12,983 nt of DNA from JANXVV01 sp038230975 (GCA_038230975.1 JBBRMF010000147.1:1-12983); one strand, 5' to 3'. Positions 1 through 7,456 are shown, numbered from the stretch's first letter. Notes: a model not told the origin generated them from the sequence alone. Translations and numbers: made by a program.

Positions 1-41
1 AGCAGCGACGTGAGCGTCGCCAGTTCAATATCCGCGTCCAT
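1..41 (-). CDS. 5' end of an unidentified gene, running off the left edge
   Basis: An ATG on the minus strand at 41-39 opens a frame reading MDADIELATLTSL up to the window edge. It is preceded by a purine-rich AAGGAAGGAA stretch at about 48-57, a good ribosome binding site. It lies 28 bp downstream of the stop of the GT87-like gene and in the same direction, so the two are probably co-transcribed. Only 13 codons are visible, and they are not enough to name a family. The call rests on the start codon, the ribosome site and the spacing. Confidence 0.5.
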   Translation of the reverse strand, partial: MDADIELATLTSL

Positions 42-69
42 GCGTGATTCCTTCCTTGATCATCCTTGA

Positions 70-2751
70 TCAATGGATTTCATTCATACCCCAACTAATG
101 GTAGATTCCAATCTGGAATCAGCGACTTTCGCGGAGAGCCATAATTTCCATGCCGCCAGCCCAAACATCAAGATTGCCGAGGGAAGAATGTGCGTGTTGT
201 AAGGCTCGCGCAGATCAAGCCATGCCGTGAATGGGATATAGGTCAGAGCGACCGCCAGCGTCACAATGACCGCCATCCCGCGCGACTGCCGCGCTTCCCA
301 GAGCAACCATCCCCAGAGCGGGCAGAGGTAGACCGGATAGTGTTCCCAAAATACGGGCGAAATAACCAGCAAAAAGGTCAACAGCGCCATTGCCGCAGCG
401 AACACGTTGGCTGGCTGTTCCCAGTAGGCAGGCGGCTGTTTGAGTAGAAGCCAGAGCAAAGCGATCAGCGCGATTCCTTCAATCCCCAGCACGGCAACCT
501 GGATTCCTCGCGAAAGAACTTCTCGATGCGTGGCCCGAAGTAAAAAAGCCGTGATGGATTGATTCGTCGTAATATCATGATGGCGGGTGAGTGTCGGCGC
601 GATTTCTCGCTGATACGTCTTAAACGGCTCCCATTTCATCATCCCGAGGCTGGCAGCGCCGATCATGGCGCTGAACACCGCGGACCAAAGCAGCACACTC
701 CATCGCCGCATGATGAAAGCCAGCGGAAGCAATGCGATCGTGACATATTTCGTGAGAATTCCCAGGATGATCGCCATGGCGGATGACGCATTTGACCGCC
801 GCATTAGTTGCAGAATCGCGATGCCAATAAGCAGCGCCACTGGGATCGTCATATTGGCGATCCAAATCGCATGCAGCATCAGCGGTGAACTGGCGACAAA
901 CAGCAGGAGCAGGCCCGATGCCCGCGTTTCTTTTCCTTGAAGAACCTCATGAATCTTCCCCGCCAAAAACGCAACGCCCCAGGCACAAACGACCAGCATC
1001 AATGTCCATAGCTCAAACGCACGGTGATAGCCCAAGTATCCCAACGGCATCAGAAGAAGGGCCACCGGCGGTGGCTGGATGAACCGCAGCCGATCCCCCA
1101 CACCGCGTTTTTCCGCCTCGGCGGCGTATCGCGGACGCATCGCCGAATCGGTCTCCATGCCCGCATTGTTATGGCTGCCGGGATTCGGGATCGGATACAG
1201 CGAATCCCACGCCTGCAACCGCGCCATCACACCACCCATATAAAATTGCGGAAAGTCTCCTTCACCCGTCGGCCACTGGCGAAGGCTGACCGGCGTGATG
1301 ATCAACAGCCACAACAAAGCGATTGCCGCGCAACCGCGATTAAATTCGGTGACCGTCGGATTGAATCGAAACGTAAACGTCGTGCGGCGTTCCTGCGGGT
1401 CCGACTCCGGGCGATCCACCGGCCGCATCAACCGCACCATCGCGACGAAAAAAATCGCGATCGCCGTCAACAACATGAAGCATCCGAATGGTCCTGCAAG
1501 CGTCAGTTTCTCGCCATGAAATAGGATGGGCAGTTGCAGATCGGTCACGCGATCCGGCAAGCACTGGTAAATAATCACCGCGCCGATCACGATCCGCTGC
1601 AACATCGACCGCCGCGCTTCCCAGATCAGCCATCCCCAGAACGGCACGAGGTACACGAAATAGGAACCCCATAAAATCGGGGAAAAGATCAAAAACCAAC
1701 TGACCAGCGCCACCGCCGCCGCAAAAACATGGGCTCGATCCTGCCAGAACGAAACCTTCCGCGTAAGCAAAATCGCAAGGATCGCCAGCATCGATCCCAC
1801 CTGCATCGCGCGGCCCACCAGCAACCACGCGCCCGTGAGCGGGCTCGTTTTTCCGTCCGCATCCGCCAAGTGCATCAACAGCGCAAAGATCGACCGATTC
1901 CACGAATCCGTATGCGTGCGGCCCAGCGTCGGTGCCATCTCGTTGAAGAAAACCGCGAACGGCCCCGACTTCATCACCCAAAACGAAATCGCCAGAATCA
2001 CGAGCGTCGATGCGACCATGAACCCGATCGCCCGCCATTTCCGCATCGCCACATACAACGGCAACAAAATCGCCGTCGCATATTTTGAAGCCGCGCCCAC
2101 CACCAGCGCCAGCGCGCCGCCTTCGGTATTCTTGCAGAACAAACCAAACGTCGAGAATCCAATCAACAGCGCGATCAACGGCGTGACATTCATCAACCGC
2201 AACGTCTCCAGCATCAACGGCGAGATCGCCACCCCCAGAGCAATCAACCCCGCCACCGGTGACCGTCGCCGCGCAGCGCTTTCATACGATTGGCCCGCCA
2301 TCACGGCCACACCCCAGGCGCACATCACCATCAATATATTCCACACCTTTTTCGCCGGCCGATATTTCAAATACGCGATCGGCTTCAGCATCAGCGCGAA
2401 CGGCGGAGGTTGAATGTATCGCGATGATTGCTCCGGCACACCCGCTTCATCCGCCAGCTCGCCATACGCAGGCCGCACTTCCGACTCTTCCCATTCCCCC
2501 GGACTGTTCAAACTCCCCTTATGTGGAATCGGATACAGCGCATCCCACGCCGCATGTTTGGCAATCAGCCCACCCATATAAAACTGGCTGAAGTCGTGAT
2601 ACTCTTTCCCCCGAATCTCCGCCGGTGTGTGCCGAAAACTAACCACCAGCGACACCCCAAGCCAAAGCAGGGCGATCGCATAACACGTCCGATTAAACCG
2701 GGCGATCGACCAGGTGTAAATGCCATTGGGATGTAAACCGTCGTGATTCAT
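70..2751 (-). CDS. Tandemly duplicated GT87-like membrane glycosyltransferase (two homologous halves)
   Basis: An 893-residue polytopic membrane protein, about twice the usual length of a GT87 (DUF2029) polyprenol-phosphate-dependent mannosyltransferase. Residues about 19-440 and 470-870 are clear copies of one another: FNRTCYAIALLW (19) matches FNRGCAAIALLW (470), QFYMGGLIAKHAAWDALYPIP (about 56) matches QFYMGGVMARLQAWDSLYPIP (about 502), and RYIQPPP (111) matches RFIQPPP (556). Both copies keep an aspartate just before QFYMGG (D53, D499), in the first predicted outside loop, where this fold has its catalytic acid. Each half has many hydrophobic segments. A hydrophilic linker (about 443-458) joins them. 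I start at 2751 (MNHDGLHPNG), which has AAGGA just upstream. The longer open frame to 2850 begins inside a hairpin repeat and is rejected. Likely role: adding sugars to an envelope glycan or lipid outside the membrane; acceptor unknown. Confidence 0.75.
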   Translation of the reverse strand: MNHDGLHPNGIYTWSIARFNRTCYAIALLWLGVSLVVSFRHTPAEIRGKEYHDFSQFYMGGLIAKHAAWDALYPIPHKGSLNSPGEWEESEVRPAYGELADEAGVPEQSSRYIQPPPFALMLKPIAYLKYRPAKKVWNILMVMCAWGVAVMAGQSYESAARRRSPVAGLIALGVAISPLMLETLRLMNVTPLIALLIGFSTFGLFCKNTEGGALALVVGAASKYATAILLPLYVAMRKWRAIGFMVASTLVILAISFWVMKSGPFAVFFNEMAPTLGRTHTDSWNRSIFALLMHLADADGKTSPLTGAWLLVGRAMQVGSMLAILAILLTRKVSFWQDRAHVFAAAVALVSWFLIFSPILWGSYFVYLVPFWGWLIWEARRSMLQRIVIGAVIIYQCLPDRVTDLQLPILFHGEKLTLAGPFGCFMLLTAIAIFFVAMVRLMRPVDRPESDPQERRTTFTFRFNPTVTEFNRGCAAIALLWLLIITPVSLRQWPTGEGDFPQFYMGGVMARLQAWDSLYPIPNPGSHNNAGMETDSAMRPRYAAEAEKRGVGDRLRFIQPPPVALLLMPLGYLGYHRAFELWTLMLVVCAWGVAFLAGKIHEVLQGKETRASGLLLLFVASSPLMLHAIWIANMTIPVALLIGIAILQLMRRSNASSAMAIILGILTKYVTIALLPLAFIMRRWSVLLWSAVFSAMIGAASLGMMKWEPFKTYQREIAPTLTRHHDITTNQSITAFLLRATHREVLSRGIQVAVLGIEGIALIALLWLLLKQPPAYWEQPANVFAAAMALLTFLLVISPVFWEHYPVYLCPLWGWLLWEARQSRGMAVIVTLAVALTYIPFTAWLDLREPYNTHILPSAILMFGLAAWKLWLSAKVADSRLESTISWGMNEIH

Positions 2752-2779
2752 CGCGTCCTTACTTATCGACTCCGGCAAA

Positions 2780-2851
2780 GGTGGCATGGGCGTCTCGCCC
2801 GTGCTCTTCCTTTTTCGAGACAAATAGCACGGGCGAGACGCCCATGCCACC
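2780..2851. repeat. Dispersed hairpin repeat, copy 1
   Basis: Perfect 26-bp inverted repeat (arms 2780-2805 and 2826-2851) around a 20-nt loop. The arm begins GGTGGCATGGGCGTC and ends GCCCGTGCT. It sits in the 162-bp divergent gap between the GT87-like gene and the ATP-grasp gene, 28 bp upstream of the former's start codon, so it would be in that transcript's leader if the promoter lies further right. Each arm is itself a small palindrome (GGGCG-TCT-CGCCC). Confidence 0.95.
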
Positions 2852-2881
2852 TTGCACCAAACCCCACTGGACCGTTATACG
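2852..2881 (+). promoter_or_regulatory. Possible promoter for the ATP-grasp gene
   Basis: TTGCAC (2852-2857) and TATACG (2876-2881) are separated by 18 bp, a moderate match to a housekeeping sigma promoter. It begins exactly at the right edge of hairpin repeat copy 1 and lies 32 bp before the ATP-grasp start codon. The match is partial, so this is a suggestion only. Confidence 0.3.
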
Positions 2882-2913
2882 AGAATAGTCGATAGGAGTC
2901 TTTCGGAAACTTC

Positions 2914-4044
2914 ATGAGCCAAACGCCACCCATTCACCATCGAACCCGACCGCACCCTCCAGCCCTTTCGCAATTCCACGGCCTGCGCAGTGTCGCGGCG
3001 AAAATATCCCGCCGCGTCAAAAAGCTGACCGGCAAGCCCGATAACTCACCGTGGATTCTTCGACCGGCCAAGGCAGCACCTCAGAAAACCTATGTCGACT
3101 TTCTGTTTGGTCTGGATTACCTCAGCCCCAATTCTCGGCTGGTTGAACTTTTTCATGAAGCGATGGCTCCGTACGGTCTGAGTGTTCTTCTCGTGAACCA
3201 AACCAACGTCGATCTGATGATCCACCAGATCGAGCGCGGCTGGCTACAGCCGCACGTCTATCTGGATCTGGCCTCGAGCACCCATCCGCGATTCAACGAT
3301 CTGGCATTGGCCGCCACCGCGCACGGTGTCTACGTGATCGACCATCCGGCCGAACTCACCACCTGGACCTACAAAGCCTCCTCCCACGAGCGCCTCGAAA
3401 AAGCCGGGTTGCCTTTGCCGCCTTCAATCATAATTCCCAAGGGTTCCCCCGATCGAGAACTCACCGAGGCAGAACGCGCGAAAATCGGTGACCGTTGCGT
3501 CATCAAACCCTCCGCCGGTTTTGCCAATCGCGGTGTGGTCGTCGGTGTCCCACCCACCCTCGCCGAAATCACCAAAGCCCGCGATTTCAATCGCGACGAT
3601 GACTGGCTCGTTCAAAAAATGATCTCCTGGACCCGCTTCGGAAACCGCCCGGCATACCTGCGCGGCTACCATCTGCTTGGCCATCGCTCGCTCATGTGGT
3701 GGTGCAAGGAAAACGGTGAGGATCGTTACGACATGCTCACCTGGGACGACCTGGAAAAATATGATCTGCTGCCAGCCGTCGATCTGATTGACCGCGTTGC
3801 CGCCACCTCCGGCGTCGACTTTTTCTCCAGCGAAATCGCCATCACCGCCTCCACCGGCCCCGATCGATTTGTGCTGATCGATTACATCAACGATCAATGC
3901 GACATGGACCCCGAAGCCCGCCCCGGCACCACCCCCGTCCCCGAAGCCTGGGTCAAATGGGTCTGCGGACACCTGGCGGAATTCACCTGGCGCACGAAGC
4001 ATGGCCGACCGCGCGATGAGCAGAAGACGCTGACGCTGCACTAA
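2914..4044 (+). CDS. ATP-grasp domain protein of unknown substrate
   Basis: A 376-residue protein with ATP-grasp features. The region 150-180 (KASSHERLEKAGLPLPPS) is the usual pre-ATP helix and strand. RCVIKPSAGFANRGVVVG (194-211) carries the ATP-binding lysine K197 and a small glycine-containing loop. LVQKMI (232-237) fits the hinge strand. SEIAI (306-310) and LIDYINDQCD (321-330) supply acidic and Asn residues typical of the metal site. An arginine- and proline-rich N-terminus (1-57) has no visible signal peptide, so the protein is probably cytoplasmic. Enzymes of this fold join a carboxylate to an amine or similar group through an acyl-phosphate; the substrate cannot be read from the sequence. 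ATG 2914 has GGAAA five bases upstream. The gene is divergent from the GT87-like gene, which hints at an envelope role but does not prove one. Confidence 0.75.
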   Translation: MSQTPPIHHRTRPHPPALSQFHGLRSVAAKISRRVKKLTGKPDNSPWILRPAKAAPQKTYVDFLFGLDYLSPNSRLVELFHEAMAPYGLSVLLVNQTNVDLMIHQIERGWLQPHVYLDLASSTHPRFNDLALAATAHGVYVIDHPAELTTWTYKASSHERLEKAGLPLPPSIIIPKGSPDRELTEAERAKIGDRCVIKPSAGFANRGVVVGVPPTLAEITKARDFNRDDDWLVQKMISWTRFGNRPAYLRGYHLLGHRSLMWWCKENGEDRYDMLTWDDLEKYDLLPAVDLIDRVAATSGVDFFSSEIAITASTGPDRFVLIDYINDQCDMDPEARPGTTPVPEAWVKWVCGHLAEFTWRTKHGRPRDEQKTLTLH

Positions 4045-4128
4045 TTGGGCATTTGACCGAATTTCTTATCATCCGCAGAATTCTTTACCCAACCAAAGCC
4101 TCCCCTCCCTCTGTCCGATACAAACCAC

Positions 4129-4134
4129 GGAGGA
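4129..4134 (+). promoter_or_regulatory. Ribosome binding site of the BON lipoprotein gene
   Basis: GGAGGA seven bases before ATG 4142. It favours ATG 4142 (or the next ATG at 4145) over the TTG at 4139. Confidence 0.7.
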
Positions 4135-4141
4135 CGCATTG

Positions 4142-4669
4142 ATGATGGGAAGAACCCTCGCCCTATTGCTGGCAAGTCTGTATTTATCCGGCTGCACGTC
4201 TCTGGGCGACCAGGCCGCTGCCCCGCGCGACAACGCCAAACTGGCCCGCGATGTGTCCGAACAAATCTTCGCCGATGGACTCGCTCACGCGGCTAACGTG
4301 GGGGTTCAGGCTCAGGCGGGCGTCATCATTCTTCGGGGGGTCGTACGCGATGAAACCCACGCGACGCAGATCGCCGAAAGTTCCGTCACCGTTCCAGGGG
4401 TAAGTCGAGTCGAAAATCGACTTCGCATTAAATCGACCAGCACCGATGGCCCCAAACCCCGCCGGAATCTGATCGAAGATGTCCGCCAGGCCCTGGAAGA
4501 TCGTCTTGCCGACCGAGGCGGGCGATTACTTGTCGAAGCTGAAGACGGTGTTGTTTATCTGTCGGGAATCGTCCCCAACCCGCGTGTGCGCGCCGCAGCT
4601 TACTCCATTGCGTTTGGCATCCCCGGCGTGCGGCAGGTTCAAGATAACCTGATCAGTGAAAATCCCTGA
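4142..4669 (+). CDS. Lipoprotein with two BON domains (OsmY-like)
   Basis: 175 residues. The N-terminus MMGRTLALLLASLYLSGC is a lipoprotein signal with lipobox LSGC and the lipidated cysteine at 18. Two BON domains follow: about 35-97 (LARDVSEQIF... to VPGVSRVENRLRI) and about 112-173 (LIEDVRQALEDRL... to IPGVRQVQDNLI), each ending in the typical PGV.xV.NxL pattern. BON proteins such as OsmY and DolP act in the periplasm and bind phospholipid membranes; DolP has the same lipoprotein plus two-BON layout. That it has the same job here is inference, although the lipid transport operon in this window fits. The start is set by GGAGGA upstream. It is convergent with the next gene, with 4 bp between the stops and no room for a dedicated terminator. 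Confidence 0.85.
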   Translation: MMGRTLALLLASLYLSGCTSLGDQAAAPRDNAKLARDVSEQIFADGLAHAANVGVQAQAGVIILRGVVRDETHATQIAESSVTVPGVSRVENRLRIKSTSTDGPKPRRNLIEDVRQALEDRLADRGGRLLVEAEDGVVYLSGIVPNPRVRAAAYSIAFGIPGVRQVQDNLISENP

Positions 4670-4673
4670 TAAA

Positions 4674-5108
4674 TCAAGACTTATCGTTCACCACCTCATA
4701 GCTGAATACGCTGAGAGCCCGCAGCACTTTCACCGTGATTTGTGATCCGATGGCCGGATAATTCACCTCAATCGTGGCCTTAGGGCCGGCTTTGGCGGGT
4801 TTGTTGCAGAACAGGTAACCGCTCAGCTTCATTCCGGAACCGCGCTCTTTGACAAAGAGCACCCAGATCGCACGCTCAGGGGTCCGTGTGAGATAGGCCT
4901 TGCCATCGAGCGAACCCATTGCCCAACGCGACGGCAGCACGACCACCCCATCCGCCCCGACAGATAGCTCCCCCGACCGAATCGCCGCAAATGCCTCCTC
5001 GCGGGCCTGCGCCGGTCGAAGCACATAAGAGTAAACCGACCACGAGATTAAGGTGCTTGCACCAATCCCGACCAACAGCATTAAAGCGATCCGAACCACT
5101 CGATTCAT
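4674..5108 (-). CDS. Small membrane-anchored protein of unknown function
   Basis: 144 residues. One strongly hydrophobic segment lies at about 5-28 (VRIALMLLVGIGASTLISW...), after two arginines, consistent with an N-terminal anchor or uncleaved signal and a domain outside the cytoplasm. The remainder (about 45-140) alternates short hydrophobic strands and looks beta-rich (GVVVLPSRWAMGSLDGKAYL, AIWVLFVKERGSGMKLSGYL). I recognise no family. ATG 5108 is chosen because GAGGAG lies six bases upstream; TTG 5111 is too close to that site. The gene is divergent from the LacI-type regulator, and the shared region carries inverted repeats, so the regulator may control it. Confidence 0.6.
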   Translation of the reverse strand: MNRVVRIALMLLVGIGASTLISWSVYSYVLRPAQAREEAFAAIRSGELSVGADGVVVLPSRWAMGSLDGKAYLTRTPERAIWVLFVKERGSGMKLSGYLFCNKPAKAGPKATIEVNYPAIGSQITVKVLRALSVFSYEVVNDKS

Positions 5109-5170
5109 CAACCACTCCTCAAATCACACCAGACAACTTGATCATCCATCCATGTAACAACGAAAAGAGA

Positions 5171-5241
5171 TAATAGCCCGAAACCTCGTATTCATGCATT
5201 TTATCAAGTTATGGCAAAAATTTCTGAGGGCCGGGCTATTA
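5171..5241. repeat. 10-bp perfect inverted repeat between divergent genes (possible operator)
   Basis: TAATAGCCCG (5171-5180) is matched by CGGGCTATTA (5232-5241), with 51 bp between the arms. Read outward, each arm gives GGGCTATTA. On the minus strand this overlaps a TATTAT that could serve as the -10 of the leftward gene. On the plus strand the right arm overlaps the candidate -35 of the regulator. It may be a pair of operator half-sites or mirrored promoter parts. Confidence 0.6.
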
Positions 5242-5266
5242 CGTTTTCATTAAATTCTGATATACC
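5239..5266 (+). promoter_or_regulatory. Possible promoter of the LacI-family regulator
   Basis: TTACGT (5239-5244), 16 bp, TATACC (5261-5266). Half-sites of the two inverted repeats flank it on both sides, an arrangement that fits autoregulation. The match to consensus is modest. Confidence 0.3.
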
Positions 5267-5275
5267 CAAGCTCAA

Positions 5276-5350
5276 CCGCCTGATTTAACGCCTCGCGTCG
5301 CAATAAATGATCAGGCGGTGCCGGATGGTTTGCAGGTCTGAGATCAGGCG
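5276..5350. promoter_or_regulatory. Three CGCCTGAT/ATCAGGCG half-sites upstream of the regulator
   Basis: CCGCCTGAT (5276-5284) and ATCAGGCGG (5310-5318) form a perfect 9-bp inverted repeat with 25 bp between arms. The core ATCAGGCG recurs at 5343-5350, exactly 33 bp after the second arm, about three helical turns. The last site ends 24 bp before the proposed start codon. The cluster looks like operator half-sites for the adjacent LacI-type protein, but the long spacing differs from the compact palindromes LacI proteins usually bind. Confidence 0.5.
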
Positions 5351-5374
5351 TTTACAAAAAGATTGGGGTTTCGC

Positions 5375-6415
5375 GTGGCGGTGACTATTAAGCAGATCGC
5401 AGAGCGTGCGGGATTATCCGTTCCAACAGTCAGTCGTATTCTAAATAATGACGCAGAACTTTTCCGGGTTGAAACCCGGGAAAAAGTCCTGAGTGCAGCA
5501 CGGGAACTGGGGTATCGCCCGAATTCCTACCGGATGGCGTTGCGCACCAAGAAGTTTAACTCCATCGGGTTGCTCTTCCCGGCGCACAGGTCCGATTCGC
5601 GGCTGTCGCATCACACCTTGTGCTCGCTTCGAGAAGAACTCCAAAAACGCAATCAACACCTCGTCGCCGGTCAGGCAACCCTTCACAACGGCGACCTTGG
5701 AAAAGAGCAAAACGGTGACGGCGACGCGATGCTACCGAAAATGTTGCGAGAATGGTCCGTCGACGGACTGCTCATCGACTCCCTTTATGCCACGCCGCCT
5801 CATGTGCAGGAAATGATCTCCCACACGAAAATCCCGGCGATCTGGCTCAATGTTAAGCAAGACGCCGATTGCGTCTACGCCGATGAATTCAACGGCGCAA
5901 AGCAAGCCACCGAAATACTCATCAAAAAAGGCCATCAGCGCATTTTCTATCTCGATCACGGAGCTCTCGATCCCTCCGGTCAGCGACAAGAAGGGTATCT
6001 GGCGGCCATGAAAACCGCCGGATTATCAACGCACGTGTTCGGAGCGGAAAACACCCCCAAATCCGAGCGCGCCGCCTATTTTCTGGAATGGATTGGAAAA
6101 AATCGCGGGGCGAATTTTCCCACCGCCATCTTTTGCGAGAATGTGGAACTCGCCGGGCCCTTTTATCTCGCGGCGACCTGGGCCAAAATCTCCATCCCCA
6201 AAGATTTGTCGATCCTGACCATTCACGATCATGACTGCGATACGCTCGGTATTTCGATGAGTGCAATGCGACTGCCCGCGAAGGAGCTGGCAATCCAGGG
6301 GTTGGCCGCACTCGATGAGAAAATCAAGCTTCCAACCGCCGATGTCCCGCCAAAGGCATTGCCGCTGGTTTATGAAGAAGGCACCACGGTCGGTCCCGTG
6401 CCGGCCAATCCGTAA
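5375..6415 (+). CDS. LacI/GalR-family transcription regulator
   Basis: 346 residues, normal family length. Residues about 4-25 (TIKQIAERAGLSVPTVSRIL) are the signature LacI helix-turn-helix, followed by TREKVLSAARELGYRPN (34-50) and the hinge. From about 60 (NSIGLLFP) to 335 is the periplasmic-binding-protein-like sensor domain, with the usual DGLLIDS, IPAIWLNV, GAKQATEILIKKGHQRIFYLD and LSILTIHDHD segments. The effector, probably a sugar or sugar derivative, cannot be read from the sequence. GTG 5375 is preferred because GGGG lies six bases upstream; TTG 5363 has no such site, and GTG 5381 is a further option. Inverted repeats upstream suggest autoregulation. The stop codon abuts the gmhA stop on the other strand with no intervening base. 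Confidence 0.88.
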   Translation: MAVTIKQIAERAGLSVPTVSRILNNDAELFRVETREKVLSAARELGYRPNSYRMALRTKKFNSIGLLFPAHRSDSRLSHHTLCSLREELQKRNQHLVAGQATLHNGDLGKEQNGDGDAMLPKMLREWSVDGLLIDSLYATPPHVQEMISHTKIPAIWLNVKQDADCVYADEFNGAKQATEILIKKGHQRIFYLDHGALDPSGQRQEGYLAAMKTAGLSTHVFGAENTPKSERAAYFLEWIGKNRGANFPTAIFCENVELAGPFYLAATWAKISIPKDLSILTIHDHDCDTLGISMSAMRLPAKELAIQGLAALDEKIKLPTADVPPKALPLVYEEGTTVGPVPANP

Positions 6416-6994
6416 CTAGGTCCCCAGCACCCAATCATCCACTCGTTCGCAAATCAGGTGGATCATGAAAATGTGCATTTCCTGGATGCGCGCGGTGGCC
6501 GTCGAAGGGACATTCAGCAGATGATCCGCCATCGCCGCCAACTTGCCGCCGGTGGAACCGGTGAGTGCGACGGTAATCGCCCCTGATTCCCGCGCCACTT
6601 TCATCGCCCGCACCACGTTTTCGCTGTTGCCCGAAGTACTTATTCCCACCACGATATCGCCGCGTCGAACCAATCCCTCCACCTGCCGGGCGAATACGTT
6701 ATCCCAGCCGTAGTCGTTGCTGATGCACGTCAGGCCCGTCGGATCCGCCACGAATGACGCCGCCGGCAAAGGACGGCGATCACGTCGAAACCGCCCGAGC
6801 ATCTCCTCTGCAAAATGCAGCGCATCCGCCGCACTGCCTCCATTGCCCATCGTGTACAGTCGATTCCCCGCCGCAAAACCCTCGCAAATCGCTCGCGCCA
6901 CGCTTTCCACCCGGGGCAACAAGCCATCCATCGCGCGAACTACGGTGGCGTGTTCTTCAAGCTGAACCCGAAGGCGATCCAAAGCATCGGACAT
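6416..6994 (-). CDS. gmhA: Phosphoheptose isomerase (sedoheptulose 7-phosphate isomerase)
   Basis: 192 residues, the usual GmhA length. A SIS-domain protein with GNGGSAADALHFAEEMLGRF at about 51, CISNDYGWDNVFARQVE, GDIVVGISTSGNSENVVRA and the C-terminal ARIQEMHIFMIHLI. The glutamate of HFAEE and the histidine of the last motif match the GmhA catalytic pair. It converts sedoheptulose 7-phosphate to D-glycero-manno-heptose 7-phosphate, the first step to ADP- or GDP-heptose for LPS or other envelope glycans. DiaA-type SIS proteins are the main alternative, but motifs and length favour GmhA. ATG 6994 is chosen: GGGAG lies just upstream and MSDALDRLRVQLEEH is a typical beginning. The open frame to 7195 passes through repeats and is not supported. 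No other heptose gene is visible nearby. Confidence 0.87.
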   Translation of the reverse strand: MSDALDRLRVQLEEHATVVRAMDGLLPRVESVARAICEGFAAGNRLYTMGNGGSAADALHFAEEMLGRFRRDRRPLPAASFVADPTGLTCISNDYGWDNVFARQVEGLVRRGDIVVGISTSGNSENVVRAMKVARESGAITVALTGSTGGKLAAMADHLLNVPSTATARIQEMHIFMIHLICERVDDWVLGT

Positions 6995-7010
6995 AAACTC
7001 CCAATCCTGC

Positions 7011-7068
7011 GGTGGCATGGGCGTCTCGCCCGTGCTTTTTGCTGAATAAAACGCGGGCGACACGCCAT
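7011..7068. repeat. Dispersed hairpin repeat, copy 2 (right arm decayed)
   Basis: The left arm (7011-7036) is identical to the consensus. The right arm (about 7050-7068) is recognisable as GCGGGCGACACGCC but carries substitutions and a deleted base, and it has lost the terminal ATGCCACC. It begins 16 bp upstream of the gmhA start codon, close to the ribosome binding site. Confidence 0.8.
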
Positions 7069-7126
7069 TCAAAGCGGCCCATATGCGAAAGGCTGCATCA
7101 TCTAAATAAAACGGCAGAAAGAGCTG

Positions 7127-7181
7127 GGTACCCCGAGACCTGTGCGTGTTCGGAGATGAAACACACAGGTCTCGGAGTACC
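7127..7181. repeat. Second hairpin type, 18-bp stem with GAGACCTGTG
   Basis: GGTACCCCGAGACCTGTG (7127-7144) pairs with CACAGGTCTCGGAGTACC (7164-7181) with one mismatch; after a two-base bulge the stem continues inward as TGTT/AACA. GACCTGTG also recurs as a direct repeat at 7184-7191. The sequence is unrelated to the GGTGGCATGGGC family. It looks like another dispersed extragenic element, though only one copy is in this window. There is no T-run to make it a standard terminator. Confidence 0.75.
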
Positions 7182-7427
7182 GCGACCTGTGGCACCCGTT
7201 CTGCTCGAAACTCAATGAAACAATCCGCAATTCCACTTAGTAAAACGTTGCATTAGAACATCACACGTTACAAACCGAACTCAGCTCCATCCTACGCACC
7301 GCCAACGCATTCGCCACGTCCCGTAATCCGATGCGCCGTTTTTGCGCCTTTACGAGGGGGGCTGCGCGGTATAAAAGTACCAATTGCAATAGATCGACCC
7401 CTGTGGTTCCCCGCCTTGAAAATTTGA

Positions 7428-7456
7428 TTGGACGAACTTGCCCGTTGAGGTATGTT
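7428..7456 (+). promoter_or_regulatory. Candidate promoter of the 3D-domain gene
   Basis: TTGGAC (7428-7433), a 17-bp spacer, then TATGTT (7451-7456). Transcription would begin near 7463, leaving a leader of about 85 nt before GTG 7547. This agrees with the start chosen for the gene and argues against ATG 7331. Confidence 0.4.

Noticed and set aside
1340..2038. 232-codon minus-strand open frame
   Set aside because: It is a different frame inside the GT87-like gene, whose translation has strong domain and duplication evidence.
2780..2851. MITE or insertion sequence end
   Set aside because: No target site duplications are visible around the copies and no transposase gene is in the window; arms nearly fill the element.
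3424..4041. 205-codon minus-strand open frame opposite the ATP-grasp gene
   Set aside because: Gly/Val/Ala-rich antisense translation typical of GC-rich third positions; no ribosome site and it conflicts with a supported gene.
7012..7218. 68-codon plus-strand open frame in the gmhA-3D gap
   Set aside because: It is composed of two repeat elements (MAWASRPC at the start, the second hairpin at the end) and overlaps the likely gmhA leader.
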